Below, piece after piece: positions 23,451-32,260 of a DNA stretch of 51,871 nt. Where the stretch lies: the NCBI RefSeq assembly GCF_013377905.1, contig NZ_JABKAV010000022.1, positions 1-51,871 on the forward strand. The letters run 5' to 3'. The translations under genes and the position numbers were made by a program. Source of the stretch: Hymenobacter terrestris (lineage in GTDB: Bacteria; Bacteroidota; Bacteroidia; Cytophagales; Hymenobacteraceae). Position 1 is the stretch's first letter. Each line of letters starts with the position of its first letter. The notes under the pieces were generated by a model. That model saw only the letters and a program-made list of their open reading frames with translations, did not search any database and had not been told where the DNA came from.

Positions 23451-25430
23451 TCAGCTGGCAGCTCCGGCCGGCAACTCCACCACAAACCGGCTACCCTCCC
23501 CCACCGCCGACTCGACCCGCAGTGTGCCACCGTGGCCACTCACAATGATGTCGTGCGAGAGGGAGAGGCCCAGACCGGTGCCCTCGCCGGTAGGTTTGGT
23601 GGTGAAAAAGGGCTCGAAGATGCGGGCCTGCACCTCGTGCGCCATGCCCACGCCATTGTCGCGCACCCACAGCTCGGCGCCGCCACCAGGCAGCGCCCGG
23701 CTCCCGATTTCCACGGTGGGTGCATAGTTGACCGTAGCCGTTAACTGGCGCTGGCGCACGGCGTACAGGGCGTTGGTGCAGAGGTTGAGCAACACCCGCC
23801 CCAGGTCGGTGGCTACTACGGGCAGTGGCGGCAGGTGCGGGTTGAGGGCCTCAGTAACAAGGGTGGCCTCGAAGTTGGGGAACTGGTGGCGGACGCCCTC
23901 GTAGGCCAGCGCCAGGTTCTGACGGGCCAGCTCGCTGAGGTCGGCCGGTTCGCGCGGAGTCTGGCCGGTGCGGGCGTGGTCGAGCATACCCCGGATGATG
24001 ACCGTGGCCCGCTGCCCATGCTGGCTGATTTCGCGGAGGTTCTCCTTCAAGCCCTCAAAAAGGTCACGTTCCAGGTACTCGTCGCGGGCCAGCCGCTGGG
24101 CCCCGCTGATTTCGTCGATCAGGTTGGCACTCACGGCCGCAAACTGCTTCACAAAGCCGAGCGGATTCTGCAACTCGTGGGCCACGCCGGCCGTCATTTC
24201 GCCCAAAAACGCCATTTTTTCGCGCTGCACCAGCATCAGCTGAGCTTCCCGGAGCTCGGCCAGCGAGGCTTGCAGGGCGGCGTTGGTGCGCTGCTGCTGC
24301 CGGTCGTGGCGCACGAGCAGGACCAGCACCAGCAGCAGCCCACCCACCCCGGCCAGCAGCACGTAGGTTTGATAGCGGGTTTTGAGCACCCGCTGGGCCG
24401 CGGTGGCCTGCTGGGCCCGCAGCCGCTCCTGGTAATTCACGTTTTGCAGGCGCATCACCTTCTCCTGCCCAAACAAAGTGTCCTTCATGGCCCCCAGCAG
24501 CGTTTGGTACCGGAAGGCACTATCGGCCTGCTTCCGCTGCGCAAACTCGTGCGTCAGGATAATACTGCCGTTGAGTACGCCCCGCAGAAAGCCGTTTTGC
24601 CGGGCTGCCTGCGTGCCCAGCCGGGCGTAGTAAATGGCGGAATCGGGCTGGCCGAGCTGTTGGTGCAGGGCCGCCAACCCCAGATACGAGAAATTGAGGC
24701 TGCGCAAATGCCCCCGCCGCCGCGACTCGGCCAGGCTGCGGCGGTAGTAGGCACGCGCCTGCGCCACCTGGCCGCGCTGCCGGGCCACATTGCCCAGGCC
24801 GTAAAAAATATAGTTGGTAGGCGAGCCCTGCTGCTGAGCCAGGGCGTAGGCCTGGTTTTGGTAGTGGGCGGCCGAATCTACCTGGCCATATAGGTCATAG
24901 GCCAGCCCAATGTTGCTGAGCTCCACCACCTCGCGCCGCTGGTCGGAGCTGAGCCGGTCGAGGCGCAGCGCCCGGAAGTAGTAGGACAGCCCCAGCTGCT
25001 TTTCGCGCAGATACACGTAGATAATGCCAATGCTGCGCAGATTCTGGGCCTGCAAGCCTAAGTCATTGATTTCTTCGCCGATGCGCAACGATTCCTGAAA
25101 CAGCTGGAGCGCCTGGCTCAGGTTGCTTTCGCGCAGGGCCGCACCAAGCCGGTTGAGGGCCGCGCCCTCGCCCCGACGGTTGCCCGTGCGCCGGGCCAAG
25201 GCCAACGAGCGGCGGGCATACACGGCGGCGGCCTCGGTATCGGAGGCCCAGAGCTGGTCGCTGAGCATGTAGAGCAGATCTACGCGGCTGCTATCGGTGC
25301 GGGCCTGTGCCAGCAGCGCCTGCAGGCTATCGACGGATGAGCGTGGGGGCCGCGGAGGCTGAGCGCGGGCTCCTCCCAGGGCTAACAGTCCCAGCATGCA
25401 TCCCAGTACCAAACGGCCCCAAAGCCTCAT
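23451..25430 (-). CDS. TPR-sensor histidine kinase (HisKA/HATPase_c)
   Basis: A 659-residue kinase. Signal peptide or first membrane helix at 1-23 (MRLWGRLVLGCMLGLLALGG), then periplasmic TPR repeats over residues 50-310 (AAALNRLGAALRESNLSQAL, LSYYFRALRLDRL, ARAYYRRSLAESRRRG), a transmembrane helix at 355-373, a coiled coil, and HisKA with His418 in GEMTAGVAHELQNPLGF. HATPase_c shows N (NLCTNALYAV), G1 (VRDNGVGM), F (IFEPFFTTK) and G2 (GTGLGLSLSHDI) boxes. This layout is common in Bacteroidota. No response regulator is adjacent, so the partner is unknown. Start ATG 25430. Confidence 0.9.
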   Translation of the reverse strand: MRLWGRLVLGCMLGLLALGGARAQPPRPPRSSVDSLQALLAQARTDSSRVDLLYMLSDQLWASDTEAAAVYARRSLALARRTGNRRGEGAALNRLGAALRESNLSQALQLFQESLRIGEEINDLGLQAQNLRSIGIIYVYLREKQLGLSYYFRALRLDRLSSDQRREVVELSNIGLAYDLYGQVDSAAHYQNQAYALAQQQGSPTNYIFYGLGNVARQRGQVAQARAYYRRSLAESRRRGHLRSLNFSYLGLAALHQQLGQPDSAIYYARLGTQAARQNGFLRGVLNGSIILTHEFAQRKQADSAFRYQTLLGAMKDTLFGQEKVMRLQNVNYQERLRAQQATAAQRVLKTRYQTYVLLAGVGGLLLVLVLLVRHDRQQQRTNAALQASLAELREAQLMLVQREKMAFLGEMTAGVAHELQNPLGFVKQFAAVSANLIDEISGAQRLARDEYLERDLFEGLKENLREISQHGQRATVIIRGMLDHARTGQTPREPADLSELARQNLALAYEGVRHQFPNFEATLVTEALNPHLPPLPVVATDLGRVLLNLCTNALYAVRQRQLTATVNYAPTVEIGSRALPGGGAELWVRDNGVGMAHEVQARIFEPFFTTKPTGEGTGLGLSLSHDIIVSGHGGTLRVESAVGEGSRFVVELPAGAAS

Positions 25431-25554
25431 ATACTCAATTTTGCTAAGCTTACCCGCCTCCTGCCAGGCACCTACCTCACCAAACCAGTGACAATATCTG
25501 ATAAAAACTATGGAATTATTATTTGAGGCCACCCGAACAGCGCGGTTTGCGGCG

Positions 25555-25585
25555 CTTGGCTTGCCGGGCCGTCGTCCTACCTTTG
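25555..25585 (+). promoter_or_regulatory. Promoter of the ElaA-like gene, leaderless arrangement
   Basis: CTTG (25555-25558)-N19-TACCTTTG (25578-25585), then four C residues and ATG at 25590. The -7 box fully matches TAnnTTTG. The transcript would start at or within a few bases of the start codon. Confidence 0.7.
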
Positions 25586-25589
25586 CCCC

Positions 25590-26042
25590 ATGCCCCTTAC
25601 CTGGACCCTCAAGCCCTTCGCCGACCTGACCACCACTGAGCTGTACGCGCTGCTGCAGCTACGCTCCGAAGTATTCGTGGTGGAACAAACCTGCCCGTTT
25701 CAGGACATCGACGGGCTCGACCAGACTGCCTGGCACCTGCTGGGCCACGCCCCAGGTGGCCGCGAGCTGGCCGCCTACGCCCGGCTGTTCGGGCCCGGCA
25801 TAGCCTTCCCCGAGGCCAGCATCGGGCGGGTGGTGAGCAGCCCCCGCCACCGCCGTACCGGCCTGGGCCGCGAGTTGATGAGCGAGGCGCTGGCCGGCGT
25901 AGAGCGCCAGTTCGGCCGCCAGCCCATCCAGATTGGGGCCCAGCTGTACCTGCAAGAGTTCTACGAGAGCTTCGGCTTCCGGCAGGTGGGCGAAGGATAT
26001 CTGGAAGACGACATTCCGCATATTCATATGGTGCGGGGGTAG
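25590..26042 (+). CDS. GNAT N-acetyltransferase, ElaA family
   Basis: A 150-residue GNAT acyltransferase that transfers an acetyl group from acetyl-CoA to an unknown acceptor. ElaA signature: ALLQLRSEVFVVEQTCPFQD followed by IDGLDQTAWHL, then the acetyl-CoA loop IGRVVSSPRHRRTGLGRELM (residues 77-96) and LYLQEFYESFGFRQVGE near the end, closing in DDIPHIHM. Length normal for the family. Probably monocistronic, read from the leaderless promoter just upstream. Confidence 0.88.
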   Translation: MPLTWTLKPFADLTTTELYALLQLRSEVFVVEQTCPFQDIDGLDQTAWHLLGHAPGGRELAAYARLFGPGIAFPEASIGRVVSSPRHRRTGLGRELMSEALAGVERQFGRQPIQIGAQLYLQEFYESFGFRQVGEGYLEDDIPHIHMVRG

Positions 26043-26096
26043 GTATAAACTGGCCTTTGCGGGTTCAGCAAGAACTTTTCGGCGTATGTTAGCCCG

Positions 26097-27758
26097 ATGA
26101 AGTTCCCAACCCTGCTGCCCGTTCTGCTGCTGCCCGCTTTTGGGGCCGCCGCCCAAACAACTTCCCCCGCCGCGCTCAACCTGCCCAAGCCGGTGCGCCG
26201 GGCCCTGGCTCAGGTGCGGCCCGAGGCCATGCGGGCCCATGTAGCCTACCTGGCCGACGACCGGCTGCTGGGTCGCAAGCCCGGCACGCCCGGCTACCAG
26301 CTGGCCGTCGATTATGTGGTGGCCCAACTGAAAGAACGAGGCGTGGAGCCGGCCGGCGAAAACGGCGGCTTTACGCAGCGCGTACGCCTGCGCCGGGCCA
26401 CCGTGCGGCCGGGGGCCAGCGCTAGCTACCAGTCGGGCACCGGTGCGGCCGGGTTGCCGCTCGATGCCATCAGCCTGCTGCCCCACCCCGAGCAGCCTAC
26501 CGCCCAACTGCCGGCCACCGGCCTCGTATTTGCGGGCTATGGTATCTCGGCTCCCCAGCAGAACTACGACGATTACCAGGGCCTTGACGCCCGCGGCAAA
26601 GTAGTGGTCGTATTGCGCGGGGCTCCGCCCGCCTTCCCAAGCACCGTGGCCGCCGCCAGCCAGGACCAGACCCAAATCGTGCGTACGGCCGCGGCCCACG
26701 GGGCGGTGGGCGTGCTGTTCGCCACGTTGCGGGCCGCGCCGGGCGGTCCGGCACGGCTGGCTTCGAGCACCAGCGTACTGGGGGCCGATGGAAAAGTAGC
26801 CGCCGCCCGGGGCTTCGTGAGCGGACCCGCCGGGGTGGCCCTCACCGGCACACTTTCGGCGGCCGGCCTGCAAAGCCTGCTGCGCGCCGCCGCCTCCGAT
26901 ACGGCCCAAATCATGCCGCGCTTGCGTGCCAGTCAGCCCGCGCCGCTGGCGCTGCCCGGTACGCTTTCGGCCCGCTGGGAATCAGCTTACCAGGATTTCG
27001 ACTCCTATAATGTAGTGGGCAAAATCACGGGCTCCGCCCCCCAGCTGCGCGATGAGTACGTGGTGCACTCGGCCCACCTCGACCACTTGGGCGTGGGTGC
27101 GCCGGTACGCGGCGACTCTATTTACAACGGCGCCCACGACAACGCGACGGGCGTAGCTTCGGTGCTCGAAATTGCCGGCGTTTACTCGCGCCTCAAGCAG
27201 AAGCCCGCTCGCAGCATCCTGTTCGTGCTGCAAACCGGCGAGGAGCTGGGCCTGCTGGGCTCGGCCTACTTCGCGGCCCGGCCCACCGTGCCCGCCGCCA
27301 GCCTCGTGGCCAACGTGAATACCGATATGCCCACCCTGATTGCACCGCTGCTGTCGGTGGTGCCGCTGGGGGCCCAGCACTCCACGCTGGCCGGGCCGGT
27401 GGCTCAGGCGGCGGCCTACCTCCAGCTGACTATCGAAGATGACCCCGAGCCAGAGCAGAACCGCTTCATCCGCTCCGACCAGTACAGCTTCGTGGCCCAG
27501 GGCATTCCGGCGCTGCACCTCAAGTATGGCAACCGCACACCCGACGGCCGCAACAACCTCAGCGAGCAGGTAAAGCAGTGGCGCGCCCTCACCTACCACA
27601 AGCCCCAGGACGACATGAGCGGCACCTTCGATTTCGAGGCCGGCCGCATCTACCTCCAACTCAACTTCCTGGTCGGCTATCTGGTGGCCCGGAACCCCGA
27701 GCGCCCCCGCTGGAACCCCGGCGACTATTTCGGCCAGCAGTTCGGAGGACAGAAATAA
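26097..27758 (+). CDS. Secreted M28-family aminopeptidase with PA domain
   Basis: A 553-residue zinc peptidase. Signal peptide MKFPTLLPVLLLPAFGAAAQ, then a PA (protease-associated) domain around residues 135-250 (VFAGYGISAPQQNYDDYQGL). The M28 catalytic domain starts near 300: zinc ligands His327 in HSAHLDHLG and Asp348 in NGAHDNATG, catalytic and ligand Glu382/383 in GEELGLLGSAYF, a further Asp near 410 in NTDMP, and the last His in the C-terminal part (LTYHKPQDD). It acts in the periplasm or outside the cell on peptides. It converges on an S9 peptidase gene with a shared terminator, so the two peptidases are neighbours but not one operon. Confidence 0.88.
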   Translation: MKFPTLLPVLLLPAFGAAAQTTSPAALNLPKPVRRALAQVRPEAMRAHVAYLADDRLLGRKPGTPGYQLAVDYVVAQLKERGVEPAGENGGFTQRVRLRRATVRPGASASYQSGTGAAGLPLDAISLLPHPEQPTAQLPATGLVFAGYGISAPQQNYDDYQGLDARGKVVVVLRGAPPAFPSTVAAASQDQTQIVRTAAAHGAVGVLFATLRAAPGGPARLASSTSVLGADGKVAAARGFVSGPAGVALTGTLSAAGLQSLLRAAASDTAQIMPRLRASQPAPLALPGTLSARWESAYQDFDSYNVVGKITGSAPQLRDEYVVHSAHLDHLGVGAPVRGDSIYNGAHDNATGVASVLEIAGVYSRLKQKPARSILFVLQTGEELGLLGSAYFAARPTVPAASLVANVNTDMPTLIAPLLSVVPLGAQHSTLAGPVAQAAAYLQLTIEDDPEPEQNRFIRSDQYSFVAQGIPALHLKYGNRTPDGRNNLSEQVKQWRALTYHKPQDDMSGTFDFEAGRIYLQLNFLVGYLVARNPERPRWNPGDYFGQQFGGQK

Positions 27759-27789
27759 CGGCGGATTTCAGCCTCAAGCTACTTCAACG

Positions 27790-27828
27790 CAAAACGGCCT
27801 CGCCCACACTGTGGACGAGGCCGTTTTG
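27790..27828. terminator. Bidirectional terminator between the two peptidase genes
   Basis: CAAAACGGCCTCG pairs with CGAGGCCGTTTTG (arms about 27790-27802 and 27816-27828) with A and T tails, between convergent genes ending at 27758 and 27846. Confidence 0.88.
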
Positions 27829-27845
27829 GTACGGGTTGCGCGGCG

Positions 27846-30299
27846 CTATTTCGATTCGGCACCTACCTGGCCGACCGACTTTTCGGTGCCGGCGGCGGGG
27901 GCGTTTTTCACGAACTTGTCGAGCCAGCTGTTCATCTCCCAGAGCATGTGCAGCAGCGACTCCTTGGCCGTGTAGCCGTGGCTTTCGTAGGGCAGCAGCA
28001 CCAAGCGGGTGCTGGCGCCGAAGCTTTTGAGGGCCGTGTAGTACCGCTCCGACTGCATGGGGAAGGTGCCAGTGTTGTTGTCGGCCTCGCCGTGAATGAG
28101 CAGCAACGGGGTCTTCATCTTGTCGGCATTCTGGAAGGGCGACATGGTGCTGTACACCTCCGGGGCCTGCCAGTAGGTGCGCTGCTCGTTCTGGAAGCCG
28201 AAAGGCGTAAGCGTGCGGTTGTAGGCGCCGCTGCGGGCAATGCCAGCCCGGAACAACTTGCTGTACGAGAGCAGGTTGGCCGTCATGAAGGCGCCGTAGG
28301 AGTGGCCGCCCACGCCTACGCGGTTGGCATCAACCACGCCGCGGCGTACGCCCTCCTCAATGGCAGCTTGGGCACTCGACACGAGCTGCTGCACGTAGCT
28401 GTCGTTGGGCTCCTTGCTGCCCTCGCCCACAATCGGGATGCTGGCATTATCGAGCACGGCGTAGCCCATCGTGGCAAAAGCGGCCGCGCCCCAGTAGCTG
28501 ATGCGGTTGAACTGGTAGGGTGAGCCGTTGACCTGGCCGGCGGCGGCGGCACTCTTGAACTCGGCCGGGTAGGCCCACAAGAAGGTGGGCAGCGGGCCGT
28601 CGGATTTCTTGTAGCCCGCCGGCAGATACAGCATAGCCGTCAGCTCCACGCCATCGGCGCGTTTGTAGCGGATTTGCTCTTTCTGGATGCCTTTGAGCTG
28701 CGGGTACGGGTGCGGAAAGTTGGTCACGCGCTGGGGCGCGCTGCGCTTGGCCAAGTTGCGGATGTAGTAGTTCGGGTTTTCATCGGGCTGCTCCTGGGTG
28801 GTGAGCAGCACGCGCTTTTTGGCGTCGAGCACGGCCACGGGCCGTTCGAAACGTGGGGCCTGGGAGCGCCACAGCTCCTTGCTCTGGCCGGTGTTCAGGT
28901 TGAGCACGCTCACAAAGGGCCGGTCGCCGGTGCTGGAGGCCCCCGTACCATTCAGCATCAGCAGTTCACCGTTGGGCAGCAGGTTGAGCACGTCGCGGCC
29001 GTACTGGTTGCGGCGGGTGTCGGGCTGGCCGGGGTCGGAGTAGCGGTCCTCGTACGAGCGGTCGAACAGCACGCGGGTCTGGCCGGTGCGCGGGTTCACT
29101 ACTTTGGTCAGGCTCTTGCGCGACTGCCACCACCGTTCGGAGGCCAGGGCTACGTTCTCATTGCCCCACTCGAAGCCGCCGAAACGGTACTGGGCCGCGT
29201 AGATTTCCTTGGGCGAGCCGGTAAATGGCGCATCGAGGGCAAAAACCTTGTCGCGGATGTCAGCTTTCTGCTTGGGGTCGCCCTTATCCTGCGCCTCGGT
29301 GTAGTACACGGTGGCCGGCACATCGGTGCGCCAGTTGTAGTCGCGGGGGCCGGTGGGGGCACCGTCGGGGCTGTAGGGCACGTTTTCCTGAGCGGGCGTG
29401 TCGGAGAGCGTTTTCACCAGAGTGCCATCGATGCCGAACACGTCGGTACGCAGCGGGAATCGGTACACCGGCACGAGGTAGGAAAATGGCGCGTGCACTG
29501 TTTCCGTCAGCACAAAGCGCCCATCGGGCGAAGCCTGCGCTCCGGTAATGATACCCGGCTGTCCGATGGCTTTGGTCTGACCGTCGAGACCCAGCCGCAT
29601 CACCTGGGCCGTAGCGTAGTAGTTGAACTGGGCTTCATCAGACGGGTTCTTGAGCAAATCCTGGTAGGTGGGCGCCTGGCCCGAGCGGCCGAGGTTCTGC
29701 TGCACCGTGGGGCCGGTGGGTACCCGGCCGGGGGCCGGGGCGGCCCCGCGGCCAGCCGGAATGGCGCGCACGATGAATCCCTGGCCATCGGGCAGCCAGT
29801 TATAGGGCGTGCCCAGCACGGCATTCAGGGCCACGCTGCCCACGCGCCGGGCCGCGCCCGTCGCTACGTCGGCCACGTACAGCTCAATGCCGCTGTCGGT
29901 GGTATTAGTGAAGGCGATTTTGGTTTCATCGGGCGACCATTGCACATAGCTGAGTTGCGCCTCGGCGGGCAGACCAGTTACGGCCGTTTCGGTGCCATTA
30001 GGCAGCTTTTTCAGCTTAAGGCCGGTCAGGTACTGGGCCCGGCTGGGGCCGGTAGTGGCGGGATTAAGCCGCACGCCCGCCAGCCGCAGCTCGGGCTGCG
30101 AGAGTTCGGCAATGGTGGGGTTGGCAGCCCGCTCCAGAATCACCATGTACTGGCCTTTCGAGTCCACGCTCACGCCCGGCGTGGGCGCTACGGTCACGAG
30201 GTCGGCCAAGGCCTTGGGGGGCGTTTGATAGGTGGCGGCGTCCTGAGCCAGCAGGGCGTGGGAGCTGAGCAGCAGCAGCCCCAGTAGTAATTTTTTCAT
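27846..30299 (-). CDS. Secreted prolyl oligopeptidase-family (S9) peptidase
   Basis: An 817-residue serine peptidase. Signal peptide MKKLLLGLLLLSSHALLAQ, a beta-propeller N-terminal half (LSYVQWSPDETKIAFTNTTD and similar WSPD repeats) and a C-terminal alpha/beta hydrolase domain. The catalytic triad is Ser667 in GVGGHSYGAF, Asp740 in HGEADNNTG and His774 in PYESHGYT. This is the arrangement of glutamyl endopeptidase or dipeptidyl-peptidase-like members of S9. The start is ATG 30299 (MKKLLLG), four residues inside the longest frame. It works in the periplasm or at the surface on peptides. Confidence 0.9.
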   Translation of the reverse strand: MKKLLLGLLLLSSHALLAQDAATYQTPPKALADLVTVAPTPGVSVDSKGQYMVILERAANPTIAELSQPELRLAGVRLNPATTGPSRAQYLTGLKLKKLPNGTETAVTGLPAEAQLSYVQWSPDETKIAFTNTTDSGIELYVADVATGAARRVGSVALNAVLGTPYNWLPDGQGFIVRAIPAGRGAAPAPGRVPTGPTVQQNLGRSGQAPTYQDLLKNPSDEAQFNYYATAQVMRLGLDGQTKAIGQPGIITGAQASPDGRFVLTETVHAPFSYLVPVYRFPLRTDVFGIDGTLVKTLSDTPAQENVPYSPDGAPTGPRDYNWRTDVPATVYYTEAQDKGDPKQKADIRDKVFALDAPFTGSPKEIYAAQYRFGGFEWGNENVALASERWWQSRKSLTKVVNPRTGQTRVLFDRSYEDRYSDPGQPDTRRNQYGRDVLNLLPNGELLMLNGTGASSTGDRPFVSVLNLNTGQSKELWRSQAPRFERPVAVLDAKKRVLLTTQEQPDENPNYYIRNLAKRSAPQRVTNFPHPYPQLKGIQKEQIRYKRADGVELTAMLYLPAGYKKSDGPLPTFLWAYPAEFKSAAAAGQVNGSPYQFNRISYWGAAAFATMGYAVLDNASIPIVGEGSKEPNDSYVQQLVSSAQAAIEEGVRRGVVDANRVGVGGHSYGAFMTANLLSYSKLFRAGIARSGAYNRTLTPFGFQNEQRTYWQAPEVYSTMSPFQNADKMKTPLLLIHGEADNNTGTFPMQSERYYTALKSFGASTRLVLLPYESHGYTAKESLLHMLWEMNSWLDKFVKNAPAAGTEKSVGQVGAESK

Positions 30300-30371
30300 A
30301 CCGAATTGCATGGAGTGGGAAGCCGTGAAGTTCGGTTAAAATGCGCGGAAAGCAAACCCCATCCCCGGCTG

Positions 30372-30617
30372 CTACCAGTCGCGGGGTAGCCGGATGGCGG
30401 GCAGGTAGTCGCGCAGGCCGGCCGGGTGGCGAAAGAGGTGGATGAAGAGCAAGTGCTCGTTATCGTACTCGCACCACTGCTCGGCGTAGAAATCGGCCAC
30501 CGCAAACAGTTGCAGCCGGAAGCTGTCTTCGCGCCGCTCGGCCAGCAGCCGGCCGTGCCCAGTCAGGTATTCCTGCTGGCGAAACATGTTCAGCGCTTTA
30601 AACTCGGCGTATTTCAT
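30372..30617 (-). CDS. Small conserved hypothetical protein
   Basis: An 81-residue cytoplasmic protein (MKYAEFKALNMFRQQEYLTG ... AEQWCEYDNEHLLFIHLFRH ... YLPAIRLPRDW) with no signal peptide or membrane helix, rich in aromatic residues. It has the look of a conserved short Bacteroidota protein, but I recognise no domain. A TACCTTTG -7 box lies 7 bp before the ATG. It is transcribed towards the S9 peptidase gene and may share its transcript. Confidence 0.7.
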   Translation of the reverse strand: MKYAEFKALNMFRQQEYLTGHGRLLAERREDSFRLQLFAVADFYAEQWCEYDNEHLLFIHLFRHPAGLRDYLPAIRLPRDW

Positions 30618-30624
30618 GGCGGGG

Positions 30625-30632
30625 CAAAGGTA
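30625..30632 (-). promoter_or_regulatory. -7 box TACCTTTG just before the 81-residue protein gene
   Basis: A full match to TAnnTTTG on the minus strand, 7 bp before ATG 30617. No -33 match at 19-21 bp. Confidence 0.55.
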
Positions 30633-30671
30633 CGGGGTGATGAGGTGATGGGGAGAACTGAGGAAGTGAAC

Positions 30672-30712
30672 CTGTCTGTCATCCTGAGCGGAGCGAAGGA
30701 CCTTGTCACGTC
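30672..30712. repeat. Half of a palindromic element (single arm)
   Basis: CTGTCATCCTGAGCGGAGCG followed by AAGGACCTTGTCACG resembles one arm of the GTCATNCTGAGC family, but no complementary arm follows. It lies in the divergent promoter region before the YfcC gene. Confidence 0.5.
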
Positions 30713-30736
30713 ACAACGGTTCGTTCCAACACCCCC

Positions 30737-30744
30737 TACCTTCG
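30737..30744 (+). promoter_or_regulatory. -7 box TACCTTCG 4 bp before the YfcC start
   Basis: TACCTTCG then CGGC and ATG at 30749. The same box-to-start spacing of 4 bp is seen before the ElaA-like and beta-barrel genes. Confidence 0.5.
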
Positions 30745-30748
30745 CGGC

Positions 30749-32098
30749 ATGAAAACGATTCGCTTTCCGCACCCGCTGGTATTGTTGGTGGGCTTTATTC
30801 TGCTGGCCTGCGCGCTGAGCTACGTGCTACCGGCCGGCGTGTTCGAGCGCATCCCCGATGCCGCCACCGGCCGCGACGTGGTGGTACCCGGCTCCTATCA
30901 CCGCGTGCCGGCCACGCCGGTCAGCCCGCTACAGGCGCTGGTAGCGGTTCCGAAAGGACTGGTAGATGCGGCGGCCGTGATTTTCCTGGTGTTCCTGGCC
31001 GGCGGGGCCTTCACCGTGGTCGACCTGACGGGCGCGTTGCGCCGGGGCGTGGACTGGCTGCTGGAGAAATTCCGGGGGCGCGAGGCAGTAGTGATTCCTA
31101 TTATTTCGGTGCTGTTTGCCACCATGGGCGCGCTGGAGAACATGCAGGAGGAAATCGTGCCGCTGGTGCCGGTGCTGCTGATTCTGATGCGCCGCATCGG
31201 CTACCCGGTGGTAACGGCCGCCGCCGTGAGCATCGGCTCGGCGGCCGTGGGCGCGGCGTTTAGTCCGCTCAACCCGTTTCAGGTGGGTATTGCCCAGAAG
31301 CTGGCGCAACTGCCGCTGCTGTCGGGCGGCGGCTTCCGGCTGGTGTTCCTGCTACTGGCTCTCACTATCTGGATTGGTGGCACGGTGCGCTTCGCCCAGC
31401 GCCACCGCATAACGCCCGAAACCAGCGAGCAGGCCGACCCAAATGGTACGCTGGTAATAGGCCGCAACCACGGCCTGGTGCTGGCGCTATTGCTGAGTGG
31501 CTTCGCGTTTTTCGCCTACGGGGTACTCAAGCTGGGGTGGGATTTCGAGCAGATGGCTGCCCTTTTCTTCACGATGGGCGTAGTGGCCGGCCTCGTGGGC
31601 GGCTTAGGCCTCACCGGCACCGCCGAGGGCTTCATTGCCGGCTTCCGCGACATTGCCTTTTCGGCGTTGCTGATTGGGTTTGCCCGCGCCATTTTCGTAG
31701 TGCTGGAGCAGGGCCAGATAGTCGATACCATCGTCAACGGCCTCTCGGCGCCGCTGGCCGGGCTGCCCGCCTGGGTGGCGGCCTTGGGCATGATGGGCGT
31801 CCACACCGCCCTGCACTTGCCGGTACCCTCCGTCAGCGGCCAGGCCGTGTTAACGATGCCGCTGCTCGTGCCCCTCTCCGACCTGATCGGCCTCTCGCGC
31901 CAGGTTACGGTGCTGGCCTACCAGTACGGCGCCGGCCTCTGCGAGCTGATAACACCCACCAACGGCGCGCTGGTAGCCATCGTAGCGGCCTGCGGGGTGC
32001 GGTTCGATGAGTGGTGGAAGTTCGCCTTCCCCCTCTACTTGCTGCTGCTGGCCCTGGGCGCGGTAGCCGTAGTAATCGGCATTGCAGTAGGCGTGTAA
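30749..32098 (+). CDS. YfcC-family membrane carrier (C4-dicarboxylate anaerobic carrier-like)
   Basis: A 449-residue inner-membrane transporter with about 12 hydrophobic segments. It starts FPHPLVLLVGFILLACALSY-VLPAGVFER, as in the YfcC/DcuC superfamily, and contains the conserved FATMGALENMQEEIVPLVPV and SAAVGAAFSPLNPFQVGIAQ loops, a STPT-like region near LPVPSVSGQAVLTMPLLVPL, and LCELITPTNGALVAI near the end. Substrate unknown; relatives are proposed to carry dicarboxylates, amino acids or short peptides. Promoter box 4 bp upstream. A palindrome of the GTCATGCTGAGC family follows the stop. Confidence 0.88.
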   Translation: MKTIRFPHPLVLLVGFILLACALSYVLPAGVFERIPDAATGRDVVVPGSYHRVPATPVSPLQALVAVPKGLVDAAAVIFLVFLAGGAFTVVDLTGALRRGVDWLLEKFRGREAVVIPIISVLFATMGALENMQEEIVPLVPVLLILMRRIGYPVVTAAAVSIGSAAVGAAFSPLNPFQVGIAQKLAQLPLLSGGGFRLVFLLLALTIWIGGTVRFAQRHRITPETSEQADPNGTLVIGRNHGLVLALLLSGFAFFAYGVLKLGWDFEQMAALFFTMGVVAGLVGGLGLTGTAEGFIAGFRDIAFSALLIGFARAIFVVLEQGQIVDTIVNGLSAPLAGLPAWVAALGMMGVHTALHLPVPSVSGQAVLTMPLLVPLSDLIGLSRQVTVLAYQYGAGLCELITPTNGALVAIVAACGVRFDEWWKFAFPLYLLLLALGAVAVVIGIAVGV

Positions 32099-32111
32099 GT
32101 TGCCAGTAAAA

Positions 32112-32246
32112 AGAACGTCATGCTGAGCGCAGCAGAGCGTAGTCGAAGCATCTCTACCGCTTCGTTGTGCTGCAAACTCAACGACAGAATTAGCATTGCG
32201 GTAGAGATGCTTCGACTTCGGCTCTGCCTTCGCTCAACATGACAGG
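32112..32246. repeat. Palindrome, GTCATGCTGAGC family, copy E
   Basis: Outer GTCATGCTGAGC and GCTCAACATGAC, inner GAAGCATCTCTACCGC and GCGGTAGAGATGCTTC. The middle block is longer (GCAGCAGAGCGTAGTC) and only partly paired. It begins 13 bp after the YfcC stop, between convergent genes. Confidence 0.85.
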
Positions 32247-32260
32247 TCTTGAACTCACCG

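Noticed and set aside
25659..26909. 416-residue minus-strand frame across the ElaA and M28 genes
   Set aside because: It overlaps two real genes on the other strand and has no family features.
28674..30287. 537-residue open frame on the plus strand
   Set aside because: Antisense to the S9 peptidase gene; no recognisable motif.
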